Positions 40,896 through 49,263 of a stretch of DNA of 50,896 bases are shown here, piece after piece. Both the position numbers and the translations under genes were made by a program. Source of the stretch: DAOTWP01 sp034435675 (lineage in GTDB: Bacteria; Chloroflexota; Anaerolineae; Aggregatilineales; Phototrophicaceae); the NCBI GenBank assembly GCA_034435675.1, contig DAOTWP010000185.1, positions 1 to 50,896 on the forward strand. Direction: 5' to 3'. Each line of letters starts with the position of its first letter. Positions within the stretch are counted from its first letter, which is position 1. The notes under the pieces were generated by a model. It had not been told where the DNA came from, made no database searches, and was given only the letters and a program-made list of their open reading frames with translations.

Positions 40896-40932
40896 CACAG
40901 GGGGAGTTTCAGCCTCTCCCTGTGCTATTTTT
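40896..40932 (+). terminator. Rho-independent terminator
   Basis: CACAGGGGGAG (40896-40906) pairs with CTCTCCCTGTG (40914-40924) over 11 positions with one G-T pair, then CTATTTTT. Confidence 0.88.
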
Positions 40933-40944
40933 CCCTGGCTGTTC

Positions 40945-41568
40945 TTATGGGCAGTCCGGCGGGCGTACATCCGGCTGCACCTGCAAATAGCGCCAGTAGG
41001 GCATGAACCCGCGCCAGGGCCGCCGGGTGTCCTGCAGTGCCCTTTCGGTGCTGACCAGCCGCAGCGTTGTCACCCGGCTGTAGGGCGACAGCCAGCCCCG
41101 GCAGCGATCCCCTTCGACAGCGGCGATCACCGTAAAATTGGCAAATGCCAGCGCGTTGCCCGAAGCAAACACACTGTCCGGCGTCCCGGCAGCGGCGAAC
41201 ACATCCCCCAGCCGAATATCCGGACAGTTCTTAAGGATCAGCATTTCGATGACGCTGCCGATGTAATGCACTTCGACCACACACTGCTGCGGCGGGTCAA
41301 CCGGCAGATAGCTGACGACACCCTCCTGATACGATGCCGGGTCCACGATATAGCCGATGCTGGTCAGCACGACATCGGCATTGCTGACGGTACTGCCGCG
41401 CGGGGTGAGGCGCATCCAGCAGGGCAGCGCACACAGCGTCAGGCGGCTGCCCCCCGGCGAAAGATCGTCCGTGCCCGCGCCGATGCCACGCGCCAGCACA
41501 ATGCCGCTGCCCCCCAGCAGACACAGCAGCAAAAAGCTGCGCAGCAAACGCGGGAACATGCGCTTCAT
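40945..41568 (-). CDS. Hypothetical exported protein
   Basis: A 207-residue protein with a basic start and one hydrophobic segment (about residues 10-26, RSFLLLCLLGGSGIVLA), a signal peptide or anchor. The rest contains six cysteines (CALPCW, QQCVVE, NCPDI, RCRGW, PDCP) spread in a way that suggests disulfides outside the membrane. No family recognised. Its ATG overlaps the stop of the SpoU methyltransferase gene (ATGA at 41565-41568), so it is translated after that gene. Confidence 0.72.
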   Translation of the reverse strand: MKRMFPRLLRSFLLLCLLGGSGIVLARGIGAGTDDLSPGGSRLTLCALPCWMRLTPRGSTVSNADVVLTSIGYIVDPASYQEGVVSYLPVDPPQQCVVEVHYIGSVIEMLILKNCPDIRLGDVFAAAGTPDSVFASGNALAFANFTVIAAVEGDRCRGWLSPYSRVTTLRLVSTERALQDTRRPWRGFMPYWRYLQVQPDVRPPDCP

Positions 41569-42335
41569 AACCGGACAGCACGCCGCTGGCGTGCCGCTTC
41601 GAACAGGATCACTGCCGCCGCCGCTGCTGCATTGAGCGATTCGGTTGCCGCCGCCAGCGGGATAAAGACGCCTGCCGCTGCCAGCCTGCGGGCGTCTGCG
41701 CTGGCGCCATGTGCCTCACTGCCGATCACCAGTGCCCAGCCCGCCGTCCAATCGCAGCGGTCATATGCCAGTGTGCCCGCGCCATCGGCGATGTAGACTG
41801 GTAAGCCGCCGCACAGCGCCGCGATCTGTGACCAGTCAGCTTCCTGCACGGGCACGCGAAAATGCGCGCCCATGCCCGCCCGCAGCACTTTGGGGTTATA
41901 GGGATCGGCGCAGTCGGGGGACAGCAGCACCAGCTCAACACCTGCCGCCGCAGCCGTGCGCAGCAGCGTACCCAGATTGCCGGGGTCGCGCACCGCGTCG
42001 AGGATCAGGACTTGGCTGAGCGCAGCAGGCGGGGTGAGCAGCGGCAGGGGGAATACGCCAATAACCCCCTGCGGCGCTTGGGTTTCGCTGGCGTGCGCCA
42101 GCACTTCAGGGCTTGCCTCCAGCAGCGTGCTGTTGTACTTGTGCAGCGCTGCCAGCAGCGCGGCATCCGCGTCGGGCGTGACCAGCACGTAATCGGGCGC
42201 GCTGCCCTGCGCCAGCGCATCCAGCACCAACCGCGTGCCTTCCAGCACGATTCGCTGCGTCTTGCGGCGGGCGCGGGGGCGGGCTTGCAGTTCGCGGATT
42301 TGTTTGACACGTTCGTTTTGCAGGCTGGTTATCAT
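41565..42335 (-). CDS. SpoU/TrmH-family RNA 2'-O-methyltransferase
   Basis: Transfers a methyl group from S-adenosylmethionine to a ribose 2'-OH in rRNA or tRNA. In 256 residues it has an N-terminal substrate-binding domain (VKQIRELQARPRARRKTQRI, VLEGTRLVLDAL) and the SPOUT trefoil-knot domain: motif 1 LDAVRDPGNLGTLLRTA, motif 2 LVIGSEAHGAS and motif 3 IPLAAATESLNAAAAAAV. The start is ATG at 42335, where the family begins (MITSLQNERVKQ). Closest in type to rRNA methyltransferases such as RlmB/TsnR; the site is unknown. The hypothetical exported protein gene overlaps its stop. Confidence 0.93.
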   Translation of the reverse strand: MITSLQNERVKQIRELQARPRARRKTQRIVLEGTRLVLDALAQGSAPDYVLVTPDADAALLAALHKYNSTLLEASPEVLAHASETQAPQGVIGVFPLPLLTPPAALSQVLILDAVRDPGNLGTLLRTAAAAGVELVLLSPDCADPYNPKVLRAGMGAHFRVPVQEADWSQIAALCGGLPVYIADGAGTLAYDRCDWTAGWALVIGSEAHGASADARRLAAAGVFIPLAAATESLNAAAAAAVILFEAARQRRAVRL

Positions 42336-42375
42336 GCGGGTTAGACGACTGCCTCGGCTTATGTTGTTGACAGGC

Positions 42376-42415
42376 GGCAGGGACACACTGGCAGCACGCC
42401 CGGCGTGTCCCTGCC
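42376..42415 (-). terminator. Strong hairpin after malQ
   Basis: GGCAGGGACAC (42376-42386) pairs perfectly with GTGTCCCTGCC (42405-42415), just behind the malQ stop on the minus strand. There is no T tract, so it may be a processing hairpin rather than a true terminator. Confidence 0.5.
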
Positions 42416-42434
42416 CTGATTTATCGTCGCGCGT

Positions 42435-44042
42435 TCACGCCTTGGCTTTGGCGTCCTTGTCTTTGCCGCCGGTTGCCACATCGCCATAGACCTCGACCTG
42501 CTGCGTGGGCAGGCGTTTGTACAGGCGTGTCAGGTACAGCAGGCGCTCTTTTGCCGGCTTTTCAAACCATTCTTCGGTGAAACGCCAGCCCCAGTTGCCA
42601 CCCAGCTTGCCAGGGGTGTTCATGCGCGTGTCCGCGCCGAAGCCAAACACATCCTGAAGCGGTGTAACATAAGTATGCGCCACCGACGCCATGCCCAACC
42701 GGATGAATGTCCAGTGGATGTCGTTCTCGCTGACTTCCTGCCCCAGATATTCGTGCATGAACTGCTTGATACCGTTGTGCGCTTCCTGATGCCACCAGCC
42801 GAGCGTGGTGTTGTTGTCATGTGTGCCGCTGTAGGCGAAGCAGTTGGGCACATAGTTGTGTGGCAGGAACGGATTGCCCGGATCGCTCCACGCGAATTGC
42901 AGAATCTTCATGCCCGGCAGGTTGAACTGGTCGCGCAGTTCGATGACATCTTTCGTGATATCGCCCAGGTCCTCTGCGATGATCGGCAGTCCCGCCTGCA
43001 AGCCTGCATCCCCGTTCAGCGCTGCGCCCACGACGTTAAAGAAATCTGCACCCGGTCCGGGCATCCACTGCCCATCAACAGCAGTGCGTTCCGCGTTGAC
43101 CGGGACTTCCCAGTAAGCGGCAAACCCCCGGAAGTGATCTACGCGCACGATGTCCACCAGCTCAAAAATTGCCTGCATGCGCTTGATCCACCAGGCGTAA
43201 CCTGTTTTGCGGTGAATTTCCCAGTTGTACAGCGGGTTGCCCCAGTATTGTCCTGTCGGGCTGAAGTAATCGGGCGGCACACCAGCGACCACCGTAGGCA
43301 TGCCCTTTGGGTCGAGGAAGTACAGGTCGCGGCTCTGCCAGACATCGGCGCTGTCGTGCGCGACAAAGATCGGGATGTCGCCGATAAAGCGCACGTCCTT
43401 TGACCGGGCGTAGGCGCGTAGTTCCGCCCACTGCGTGAAGAAGCACCACTGGCGGAAGCATTTTTCGCGGATGGACTTGCCCAGCGTCTTGCGGGCGGCG
43501 TCCAGCGCGTCGGGGTGGCGCAGCGCCAGCGGCTCGTCCCACTCGGTCCACGGACGCCCGCCGTTGGCATCTTTCAGCGCGGCGAACAGCGCATAATCGT
43601 CCAGCCAGTCCGCCTGCGACTGTACCCAGGCTTCATAATCAGCATGCTGTTTGGGGTCTGCCTGATCCTCAAAATTCTCAAATGCCTGTCCCAGCATCAG
43701 GTTGTGATAATCTATCACGGGTCCGTAATCCACTTCGTACACGGGGAAATCCGGCACCGTTTCGAGATCTTTTTTGCTCAGCCAGCCCATTTTTTCCAGC
43801 TTGTCGAGGCTGATCAGATTGGGATTGCCCGCGAAGGCAGAAAGCGTCTGGTAGGGCGAGTCGCCAAAGCTGGTTGGACCAAGCGGCAGCACCTGCCATG
43901 CCGTTTGCCCGGCGTCCGCCAGCCAGTCCACGAATTGATACGCATATTTGCCGAGGTCGCCAATACCATAACGCCCCGGTAGTGAGGTGGGGTGCAGCAG
44001 AACACCGCTGGAACGCGGAAAGAGGGATTTTTTGTCGGTCAT
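42435..44042 (-). CDS. malQ: 4-alpha-glucanotransferase
   Basis: Disproportionates alpha-1,4-glucans (amylomaltase, GH77) in maltodextrin and glycogen metabolism. The 535 residues match the family throughout: RSSGVLLHPTSLPGRYGIGD opening, PYQTLSAFAGNPNLISLD, IFVAHDSADVW, and the catalytic set VRVDHFRGF (nucleophile Asp), IAEDLG (acid-base Glu) and SGTHDNNT (transition-state Asp). ATG at 44042 begins MTDKK; ATG at 44051 is possible. The tail is a Lys/Ala-rich extension. The gene is alone on the minus strand with a -10 box at 44077. Confidence 0.97.
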   Translation of the reverse strand: MTDKKSLFPRSSGVLLHPTSLPGRYGIGDLGKYAYQFVDWLADAGQTAWQVLPLGPTSFGDSPYQTLSAFAGNPNLISLDKLEKMGWLSKKDLETVPDFPVYEVDYGPVIDYHNLMLGQAFENFEDQADPKQHADYEAWVQSQADWLDDYALFAALKDANGGRPWTEWDEPLALRHPDALDAARKTLGKSIREKCFRQWCFFTQWAELRAYARSKDVRFIGDIPIFVAHDSADVWQSRDLYFLDPKGMPTVVAGVPPDYFSPTGQYWGNPLYNWEIHRKTGYAWWIKRMQAIFELVDIVRVDHFRGFAAYWEVPVNAERTAVDGQWMPGPGADFFNVVGAALNGDAGLQAGLPIIAEDLGDITKDVIELRDQFNLPGMKILQFAWSDPGNPFLPHNYVPNCFAYSGTHDNNTTLGWWHQEAHNGIKQFMHEYLGQEVSENDIHWTFIRLGMASVAHTYVTPLQDVFGFGADTRMNTPGKLGGNWGWRFTEEWFEKPAKERLLYLTRLYKRLPTQQVEVYGDVATGGKDKDAKAKA

Positions 44043-44076
44043 CAAGCACATCCATTTCTATGTAGTCTTGGGGCGT

Positions 44077-44082
44077 ATTGTA
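44077..44082 (-). promoter_or_regulatory. -10 box of malQ
   Basis: On the minus strand TACAAT, 34 bases upstream of the malQ ATG. The -35 (GACACA, 17 bases upstream) is poor. Confidence 0.45.
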
Positions 44083-44185
44083 CCAAACAATGGGGGCAAT
44101 GTGTCCGGCTTGCGCTGCTGGTTGATGCCCGGCAGCAAGCGCATGATACAGGAGGGCAGCAGGGATCGGGCTTTGGGCGTGTTAA

Positions 44186-44917
44186 CTATGGGGCGGGGGT
44201 GTTTCCGGCGGGCAGAGGGGCGTTCACCGTAATGATTGTACACCCGAACACCGCGCCGAACTGCGCCGCGACCCGTGCTGCCACTGCCGGCAGATCAACG
44301 GCGCGTCCCAGCAGCCGCGCGAGGCTGGTCACCCCTTTGTCCTGGATGCCGCAGGGGACAATGCCCGCGAAATAGCGCAGATCCGTGTTGACATTCAGCG
44401 CGAAGCCGTGTTTGGTGATGCCCTTTGTGTTCACGCGCACGCCCAGGGCGCAAATCTTCTCCGGCGCGGTGGCATCGCCCACCCACACGCCGGGGGAGCC
44501 TGCCAGCCGCCAGCCTGGAATACCGTATTCCGCGAGTACATTCATGATCACCTGCTCCAGCCCACGCACATAGCCGACCACATCGGCTTTCAGGCGTACC
44601 GGTTGCCCTGTCGCCAGCGCAGGCAGCGGCAGGCGCACAATCGGGTAGCCCACCAACTGACCCGGTCCGTGATAGGTGATGTCACCGCCGCGATCCACGT
44701 CCAGCACAGCAATGCCCTGTGCCGCGCACTCGCCGGCGCTCAGCAGCAGGTGTTCGCGTCTGGCAGATGATCCCAGCGTGTAGGTGTGTGGGTGTTCCAG
44801 CAGCAGCAGGCGATCAGCGATTGCGCCCCGCGCACGCTGTTCGACCAGCGCGTTTTGCAGTGCCCATGCCTCGGCATAGGGCAGGCAGCCAGGCAGCCAG
44901 AGTTCACAGTCAGCCAT
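44186..44917 (-). CDS. lipB: Octanoyl-[acyl-carrier-protein]:protein N-octanoyltransferase
   Basis: Moves the octanoyl group from acyl carrier protein to lipoyl domains, the first step of lipoate assembly. In 243 residues: LLLLEHPHTYTLG, VDRGGDITYHGPGQLVGYPI (the LipB signature), KICALGVRV with the catalytic Lys K154, KHGFALNVNTDL and VPCGI with the catalytic Cys C189. All active-site residues are present. ATG at 44917; no good ribosome site, but the upstream hydrolase gene ends only 18 bases away, so coupling is likely. LipA is not in the window. Confidence 0.96.
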   Translation of the reverse strand: MADCELWLPGCLPYAEAWALQNALVEQRARGAIADRLLLLEHPHTYTLGSSARREHLLLSAGECAAQGIAVLDVDRGGDITYHGPGQLVGYPIVRLPLPALATGQPVRLKADVVGYVRGLEQVIMNVLAEYGIPGWRLAGSPGVWVGDATAPEKICALGVRVNTKGITKHGFALNVNTDLRYFAGIVPCGIQDKGVTSLARLLGRAVDLPAVAARVAAQFGAVFGCTIITVNAPLPAGNTPAP

Positions 44918-44935
44918 GAGTCACGCGGTGCCGCC

Positions 44936-45688
44936 TTAAATCACTCGCTTTTTTGCAGCAGGTTTAGGTTGTTTGAGGTGCTGTTCCAAAAATGCCAGTG
45001 TGCGATTCCACGCCCTGCGCCCAAGCTGGCGCTGGTCGTCGGTCAGCCCATCGGCGATGAAATCGTGCCCCAACCCCTCAATCAGCAAGACTTCATGCTG
45101 CGCCGCCAGCGGGGACTGCTGCAATTCCGCGCGCAGGCGTTCAATCACCGGCGGCTTGATATGCTGCTCACGCCTGCCGTAAATTGCCAGCAGCGGCGTT
45201 TGCACCGCGCTGAACTGTCCCAGGTAACGTTGTGGAAAGCCATAAATGGCAATCGCCGCTTTGAGATCGGTGCGTTTAATCGCCGCTTCAAAGGTCAGGC
45301 TGCCGCCCATGCCCACGCCAATGACTGCCACCTCACGCGTGGTCTGGTGATGCTTTGCCAGTACCTTCAGCGCCGCATCCACGCGCTCAAAACCGCCATC
45401 CCCCAGCGTCTGAATGCACTGCATCGCCTCTACTGGGGTTTTTGCCAGCCGCCCATCGAATAGGTCGGGCACAATCGCATAATAGCCCGTCTGGGCGAAC
45501 AGATGCACGATACGGCGGATAATCGGGGTCACCCCCCACCAGTCATGGATCAGCACAACTGCCGGGTGGCGTGCGCCCGCTGTGGGATGCGCCCAGTAGG
45601 CGGGAAGCTGGCTGCCGTCATCCAGCACAATGTGGATATGCCCGCTGCTGATGTTGTACTCAAGGTGGTTGGCGTCGTAAATTGGCAT
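44936..45688 (-). CDS. Dienelactone-hydrolase-like protein lacking the usual nucleophile
   Basis: An alpha/beta-hydrolase of the dienelactone hydrolase type (250 residues): VVLIHDWWGVTPIIRRIV, YYAIVPDLFDGRLA, AVIGVGMGGSLTFEAA, TPLLAIYGRREQHI and IEGLGHDF. In the family the nucleophile elbow is G-x-C-x-G-G; here it is GVGMGG, so the Cys/Ser position is Gly126. The catalytic His (H208) is kept; the usual Asp loop reads GRREQH. It is thus probably not a classical hydrolase. ATG at 45688 has AAGG eight bases away; GTG at 45694 is possible. The tail is Lys-rich. It lies 18 bases upstream of lipB. Confidence 0.85.
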   Translation of the reverse strand: MPIYDANHLEYNISSGHIHIVLDDGSQLPAYWAHPTAGARHPAVVLIHDWWGVTPIIRRIVHLFAQTGYYAIVPDLFDGRLAKTPVEAMQCIQTLGDGGFERVDAALKVLAKHHQTTREVAVIGVGMGGSLTFEAAIKRTDLKAAIAIYGFPQRYLGQFSAVQTPLLAIYGRREQHIKPPVIERLRAELQQSPLAAQHEVLLIEGLGHDFIADGLTDDQRQLGRRAWNRTLAFLEQHLKQPKPAAKKRVI

Positions 45689-45743
45689 CTGCACCGCCTT
45701 TCCTGCGTTCGCTGCGCGGCAGACTGTCAGGATCGAGATTGTT

Positions 45744-46112
45744 TCAGGAAACCCCTACTTTGAGCAGCGCTTCTTTGAGTGTGCGCAGGTTGATCGGCTT
45801 CGCCAGATAACCGTCTGCCCCTGCTGCTTCTGCCTCAGCGATCATCGGCGGCGCATGCGCAGAAATCATGATGATTGGCAGGTCAGCAGTTTCGGGGGCT
45901 TTTTTCAGGGCAGCGCACAGTTCCAGCCCGTTAATGTCCGGCATCATAATATCCAGCAGAATCACATCCGGACGCAAATACGCCAGTTTGTCCTGTGCCT
46001 GCCTGCCACCCAATGCACTGATTGGTTCGTGTCCGTTGATTTGCAGAAACGCGGTTAGCATATCCAGCGTCAGCTGTTCGTCATCGATCACTAGAATTTT
46101 TGCCATCATCAT
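45744..46112 (-). CDS. Single-domain response regulator (receiver only)
   Basis: A 122-residue CheY/Spo0F-like receiver: acidic pair in LVIDDE, phospho-acceptor Asp in VILLDIMMPD, switch Ser in IMISAHA and Lys in AKPI. It has no output domain and no kinase next to it, and lacks the C-terminal Trp motif of the receivers at 10568-12885. Three ATGs in a row (46112, 46109, 46106) can start it; I use the first. It is 56 bases upstream of the dienelactone-hydrolase-like gene, so an operon is possible. Confidence 0.93.
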   Translation of the reverse strand: MMMAKILVIDDEQLTLDMLTAFLQINGHEPISALGGRQAQDKLAYLRPDVILLDIMMPDINGLELCAALKKAPETADLPIIMISAHAPPMIAEAEAAGADGYLAKPINLRTLKEALLKVGVS

Positions 46113-46315
46113 CGCCACTTTCACCGCTGCGCAATGCGCACCATTCACTGTGTTTACCACACCTGTCATTGCCCTGCATGCTGCTTCCCAATTATCCGGG
46201 CTGCCGGGTTAGTCTTGTCTGCCCGGTGCAGGTATGCCCCGAACAATGCCGCCGCAACTTATCCTGAGTATAACGACCAGATATGTTCTGCGCACTAACC
46301 GAATGTTCCCACCGG

Positions 46316-47488
46316 TCATGACTCCGGCGTCAGGCGTTTTTCGTAAAAGCGATAGGTCTTATAGATTTCCATGCGCATCCCGCGCAGCGACCCGACCATA
46401 TCGTGATTATTTTCCAGAATCCACCCCGCATCAACATTATCACGCCCCGGCTGCTTCAGCATCGCCTGGGTGCCATAGGCGCACAGGGCAATGTCCACGC
46501 CTTTCCGGCGATACTCCTCACGCACGCCCAGCAGCGGCACGCGGAACCAGGTCATCTTGGGGCGCACCTTCCAGTGCCACAGCGCTTGCAGCAGCGAGAT
46601 CAGCTCCGGTTTGCCGGGGCGCGGGCTTGCCAGTTGGAGCACCTGATTAAAGTCCGGGATCGCCAAAAAGAAACCAATCGGCTCATCATGGACAGTGGAG
46701 TACGCCATCATGGAAATATCGGGGTCAAAAAACATCCCCAGACTCTTGATTAAATCATCGAGTTCTTTTTCCGTCATCGGCACAAAGCCCCAATTTTTCT
46801 CCCAGGCGGCGTTATACAGCTCCTTGAACACTTTGAACTGTGCCTGTTTTTGCCTGCGGTCAAAGGGGCGCACCACAAAACTGCTGCGCTTCTGGGCGCG
46901 TTCGGCAAGGCGCATAATGCGCGTCTGCGTGTCATCGCCCAGCCAGCGATCGCGGTTAATGTAGAAGCTGTGGACATCCATGCATTTTTCCCAGCCGGGG
47001 ATACTCTCAATCAGCCGCTGGAAGTAGGGATAGTTGTAGGGCATCAGCAAAATCGGGCGCGAGAAATTGTCAATCAGCAGCCCGGTTTCTTCGTGTGTGG
47101 TGAAACTCTGCGGACCGCGAATCGCGTCATAACCACGAGAACGCACCCAGTCAGCGGCGGTGTCCAGCAGTTTGGTGGCGGCTTCCTGGTCGTCATAGAC
47201 CTGGAACGCGCCAAACCAGCCGATATGTTCGTTGTGGAACTCGTTGTGGCGGTGGTTAATCAGCGCGGCAATTGTGCCGACCAGCCTGCTGCCGCGCCAT
47301 GCACAGAAATAGTCACCTTCCATGTATTCCCATGACGGGTGTTTCTGCTGGTCCAGCAGGGTGCGGCGCATGGACAGCAGCGGCGCAACCCAGTTGGGAT
47401 CGTCCTTGAACAGCACCCACGGGAACTCAAAAAACGCCTTGTAATCGGCTTTGGTTTCCACTTTGCGGATCACCACCGCGTCCGTCAT
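46316..47488 (-). CDS. GNAT-like conserved protein
   Basis: A 390-residue cytosolic protein. The N-terminal half opens with a typical partner-family pattern (IRKVETKADYKAFFEFPWVL, then WVAPLLSMRRTLLD) and GRLVGTIAALINHRHNEFH-like strands, i.e. a degenerate GNAT fold. The C-terminal half repeats the fold (GFFLAIPDFNQVLQL, LLGVREEYRRKGVDIALCAY), where R-x-x-G-V may be the acetyl-CoA loop. No substrate is known for this family. AGGGGC lies ahead of the ATG. It is transcribed alone. Confidence 0.75.
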   Translation of the reverse strand: MTDAVVIRKVETKADYKAFFEFPWVLFKDDPNWVAPLLSMRRTLLDQQKHPSWEYMEGDYFCAWRGSRLVGTIAALINHRHNEFHNEHIGWFGAFQVYDDQEAATKLLDTAADWVRSRGYDAIRGPQSFTTHEETGLLIDNFSRPILLMPYNYPYFQRLIESIPGWEKCMDVHSFYINRDRWLGDDTQTRIMRLAERAQKRSSFVVRPFDRRQKQAQFKVFKELYNAAWEKNWGFVPMTEKELDDLIKSLGMFFDPDISMMAYSTVHDEPIGFFLAIPDFNQVLQLASPRPGKPELISLLQALWHWKVRPKMTWFRVPLLGVREEYRRKGVDIALCAYGTQAMLKQPGRDNVDAGWILENNHDMVGSLRGMRMEIYKTYRFYEKRLTPES

Positions 47489-47633
47489 CGTCAGCCCCTT
47501 TCGGACGAAAATTCTGCTACAAGTCTAACATCTTTGCTTGAGCGCAGAAAGGCACAGGGCGCAGCAACAGTGAAACGGCTGCCCGAAACACGCAGGCTGT
47601 TCACCGCCGCGCCGCCAGACACCCGGCATTCGC

Positions 47634-47662
47634 TTGACACAGTTCTGGCACACGCATAGCAT
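47634..47662 (+). promoter_or_regulatory. Promoter of the two-TM protein pair
   Basis: Consensus TTGACA (47634-47639), 17 bases, then TAGCAT (47657-47662), 45 bases before the ATG at 47708. Confidence 0.6.
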
Positions 47663-47707
47663 TATGCGTAACGCAACACAACCCTACCTGTAAAAGGAGC
47701 AACCTGC

Positions 47708-48385
47708 ATGTCGATCCCAACACCTCCGACGCCCGCACCGCCTCCCGACGGTGGTCCCCCTGCGCAGGCCAAAGCCGCGGCAACACAGGGAAAGGCGGGT
47801 TTTCGCAAAAATCTGCCGGAATGGATTCGCCAGTTGCCGCGGCTCAACTTTGATGCCGCGCCCAATTCTGGCTTTGAACTGATCAACCGCGCCAAACTCC
47901 GCGAGGCTCTGAAGAACGAGGACCCTGACTCGCTGCGCAAGATCGAAGAAGACCTCGATTTTTTGGATCATGAACTAATGCGCTTGTTCCGTGATCGTGA
48001 TTTTGAGGCAAGCAAGCAGCAGAACCGCTATCGTCTGTACCAGCTTGGGTTCATGGGGTTGGCGACACTGGCGACGCTGTTCGGGTCGCTGCTGGCGGTT
48101 GCGCTGGACAAATCGCCGAATCTGGTGCCGCTGCTGGCGTTTGGTGAAACGGTGGTTGCGTTGTTCACCACGTACCTGGCGACGATTTCCGGGCGCGAAG
48201 CCCCGCTGCCGCTCTGGCTGTCCAACCGCCGCCGCGCCGAGCATATGCGCCGCGAGTATTTCCGTTATCTGATGGATTTGCCGCCTTACGACAGTGTCAG
48301 CGGCTACAGCCGGCGCTACCTGCTTTCCAAGCGGGCAGCAGACATTAATCGCGGTGTTTACCCCGATTCGGGCGGTGAGGGCTAA
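47708..48385 (+). CDS. Two-TM protein, SLATT/DUF4231-like (first of a pair)
   Basis: A 225-residue membrane protein. The N-terminus is Pro-rich (residues 1-20), followed by a charged helical region (60-110, KLREALKNEDPDSLRKIEED). Two adjacent TM helices (about 112-132 and 138-160) with a short loop come next. The cytosolic tail LSNRRRAEHMRREYFRYL is the basic/aromatic helix typical of DUF4231/SLATT proteins, small 2-TM pore-like proteins often found beside nucleotide-signal immune systems. No cyclase or SLOG gene is adjacent. AAGGAG lies nine bases before the ATG. The second member of the pair starts 11 bases after its stop. Confidence 0.72.
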   Translation: MSIPTPPTPAPPPDGGPPAQAKAAATQGKAGFRKNLPEWIRQLPRLNFDAAPNSGFELINRAKLREALKNEDPDSLRKIEEDLDFLDHELMRLFRDRDFEASKQQNRYRLYQLGFMGLATLATLFGSLLAVALDKSPNLVPLLAFGETVVALFTTYLATISGREAPLPLWLSNRRRAEHMRREYFRYLMDLPPYDSVSGYSRRYLLSKRAADINRGVYPDSGGEG

Positions 48386-48396
48386 GGGAGGCAAAT

Positions 48397-49068
48397 ATGG
48401 CAAACCTGACACGCAAAGATTTGCATGCACGCTATCAGTTGTTTGATGATTTCGCGCTCGATGACCAGCGCGTCTACTATCAGCGCACGCTCAAACGTTA
48501 TCGCCTGGCTGCAAGCCAGGTCAACCGCATCCGCGCGCTGATGGCGCTGTTCACCGGTATCGCCGCTGCCGTCGCCGGGTTGATTGTGCAGTCCTCGTTT
48601 GTGGATGGCACACAGTGTAACCCGGTAGACACCGCCGCCGCGCTGCCTGCTGAATGCAGTACCTTGAGCGGGCTGGTGCTGTTCTTCACCATTCTGTCGA
48701 TTGTGCTGCCGGCGCTGGGCGCGTTCTTTAACTCGCTGGCGGATCTGTTCCAGTGGGATCGCATGACCACGATTTACGACACCGCGCTGGAAAATATCGA
48801 AGTGGCTGATGCGCTGTCGCCGCTGCCGGAAATGGAGGATGATGTTTACCGCGCCAGCTTCGTCGCCTATGCTGAGGGCACGCTGCTGGTCATGCGCGAT
48901 GAAACCTCTCAGTGGGGGCAGTCGATCCGCACACCCGCGCAGGTCGACAAGTTCCTGGAGCAGGAGCGCGAAAAAGCCGCGCGGTTGGGCGGCACAATCG
49001 AACAGCAGCAGTTTGGCGGTCCACAAGGCACGGGCAGTCCGCCGCCACCACCTGCACCGGCAGGCTGA
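48397..49068 (+). CDS. Two-TM protein, SLATT/DUF4231-like (second of a pair)
   Basis: A 223-residue membrane protein with the same plan in another proportion: a short N-terminal helix (DLHARYQLFDDFALDDQRVY), a basic helix (YQRTLKRYRLAASQVNRIRA), two TM helices (about 47-66 and 90-112) joined by an outside loop with two cysteines (TQCNP, ECSTL), a cytosolic region and a Pro-rich end. The Tyr/Arg-rich lead into the first TM helix is common in SLATT proteins. GGGAGG lies five bases before the ATG. It is co-transcribed with the preceding gene; the two may form a mixed oligomer. Confidence 0.72.
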   Translation: MANLTRKDLHARYQLFDDFALDDQRVYYQRTLKRYRLAASQVNRIRALMALFTGIAAAVAGLIVQSSFVDGTQCNPVDTAAALPAECSTLSGLVLFFTILSIVLPALGAFFNSLADLFQWDRMTTIYDTALENIEVADALSPLPEMEDDVYRASFVAYAEGTLLVMRDETSQWGQSIRTPAQVDKFLEQEREKAARLGGTIEQQQFGGPQGTGSPPPPPAPAG

Positions 49069-49079
49069 AACACGCGAGA

Positions 49080-49112
49080 CGGGGCGCGTTCCGGGCAGTC
49101 CACCGCGCCCCG
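49080..49112 (+). terminator. Hairpin after the two-TM pair
   Basis: CGGGGCGCG (49080-49088) pairs perfectly with CGCGCCCCG (49104-49112), 12 bases after the stop. No T tract follows; a modest terminator at best. Confidence 0.5.
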
Positions 49113-49145
49113 CAAATCCACCTGTCCGCAGCGCCATTCGCCGCC

Positions 49146-49174
49146 TTGACACCGGACTCGCGCTTTGCTATGAT
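49146..49174 (+). promoter_or_regulatory. Promoter of the tRNA-Asn gene
   Basis: TTGACA (49146-49151), 17-base spacer, TATGAT (49169-49174); transcription would start about ten bases before the tRNA. Confidence 0.85.
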
Positions 49175-49191
49175 GTTGCGTGTTATGCCGT

Positions 49192-49263
49192 TCCAGCATA
49201 GCTCAACGGCAGAGCAATCGGCTGTTAACCGATGGGTTCCTGGTTCGAATCCAGGTGCTGGAG
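49192..49263 (+). tRNA. tRNA-Asn (anticodon GTT)
   Basis: A 72-base cloverleaf: acceptor stem TCCAGCA with TGCTGGA, D arm GCTC/GAGC, anticodon stem ATCGG/CCGAT with loop CTGTTAA (anticodon GTT), T arm CCTGG/CCAGG with loop TTCGAAT, discriminator G. The 3' CCA is not encoded. The gene has a strong promoter and a terminator right behind. Its last base is next to the stop codon of coaX on the other strand. Confidence 0.97.
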
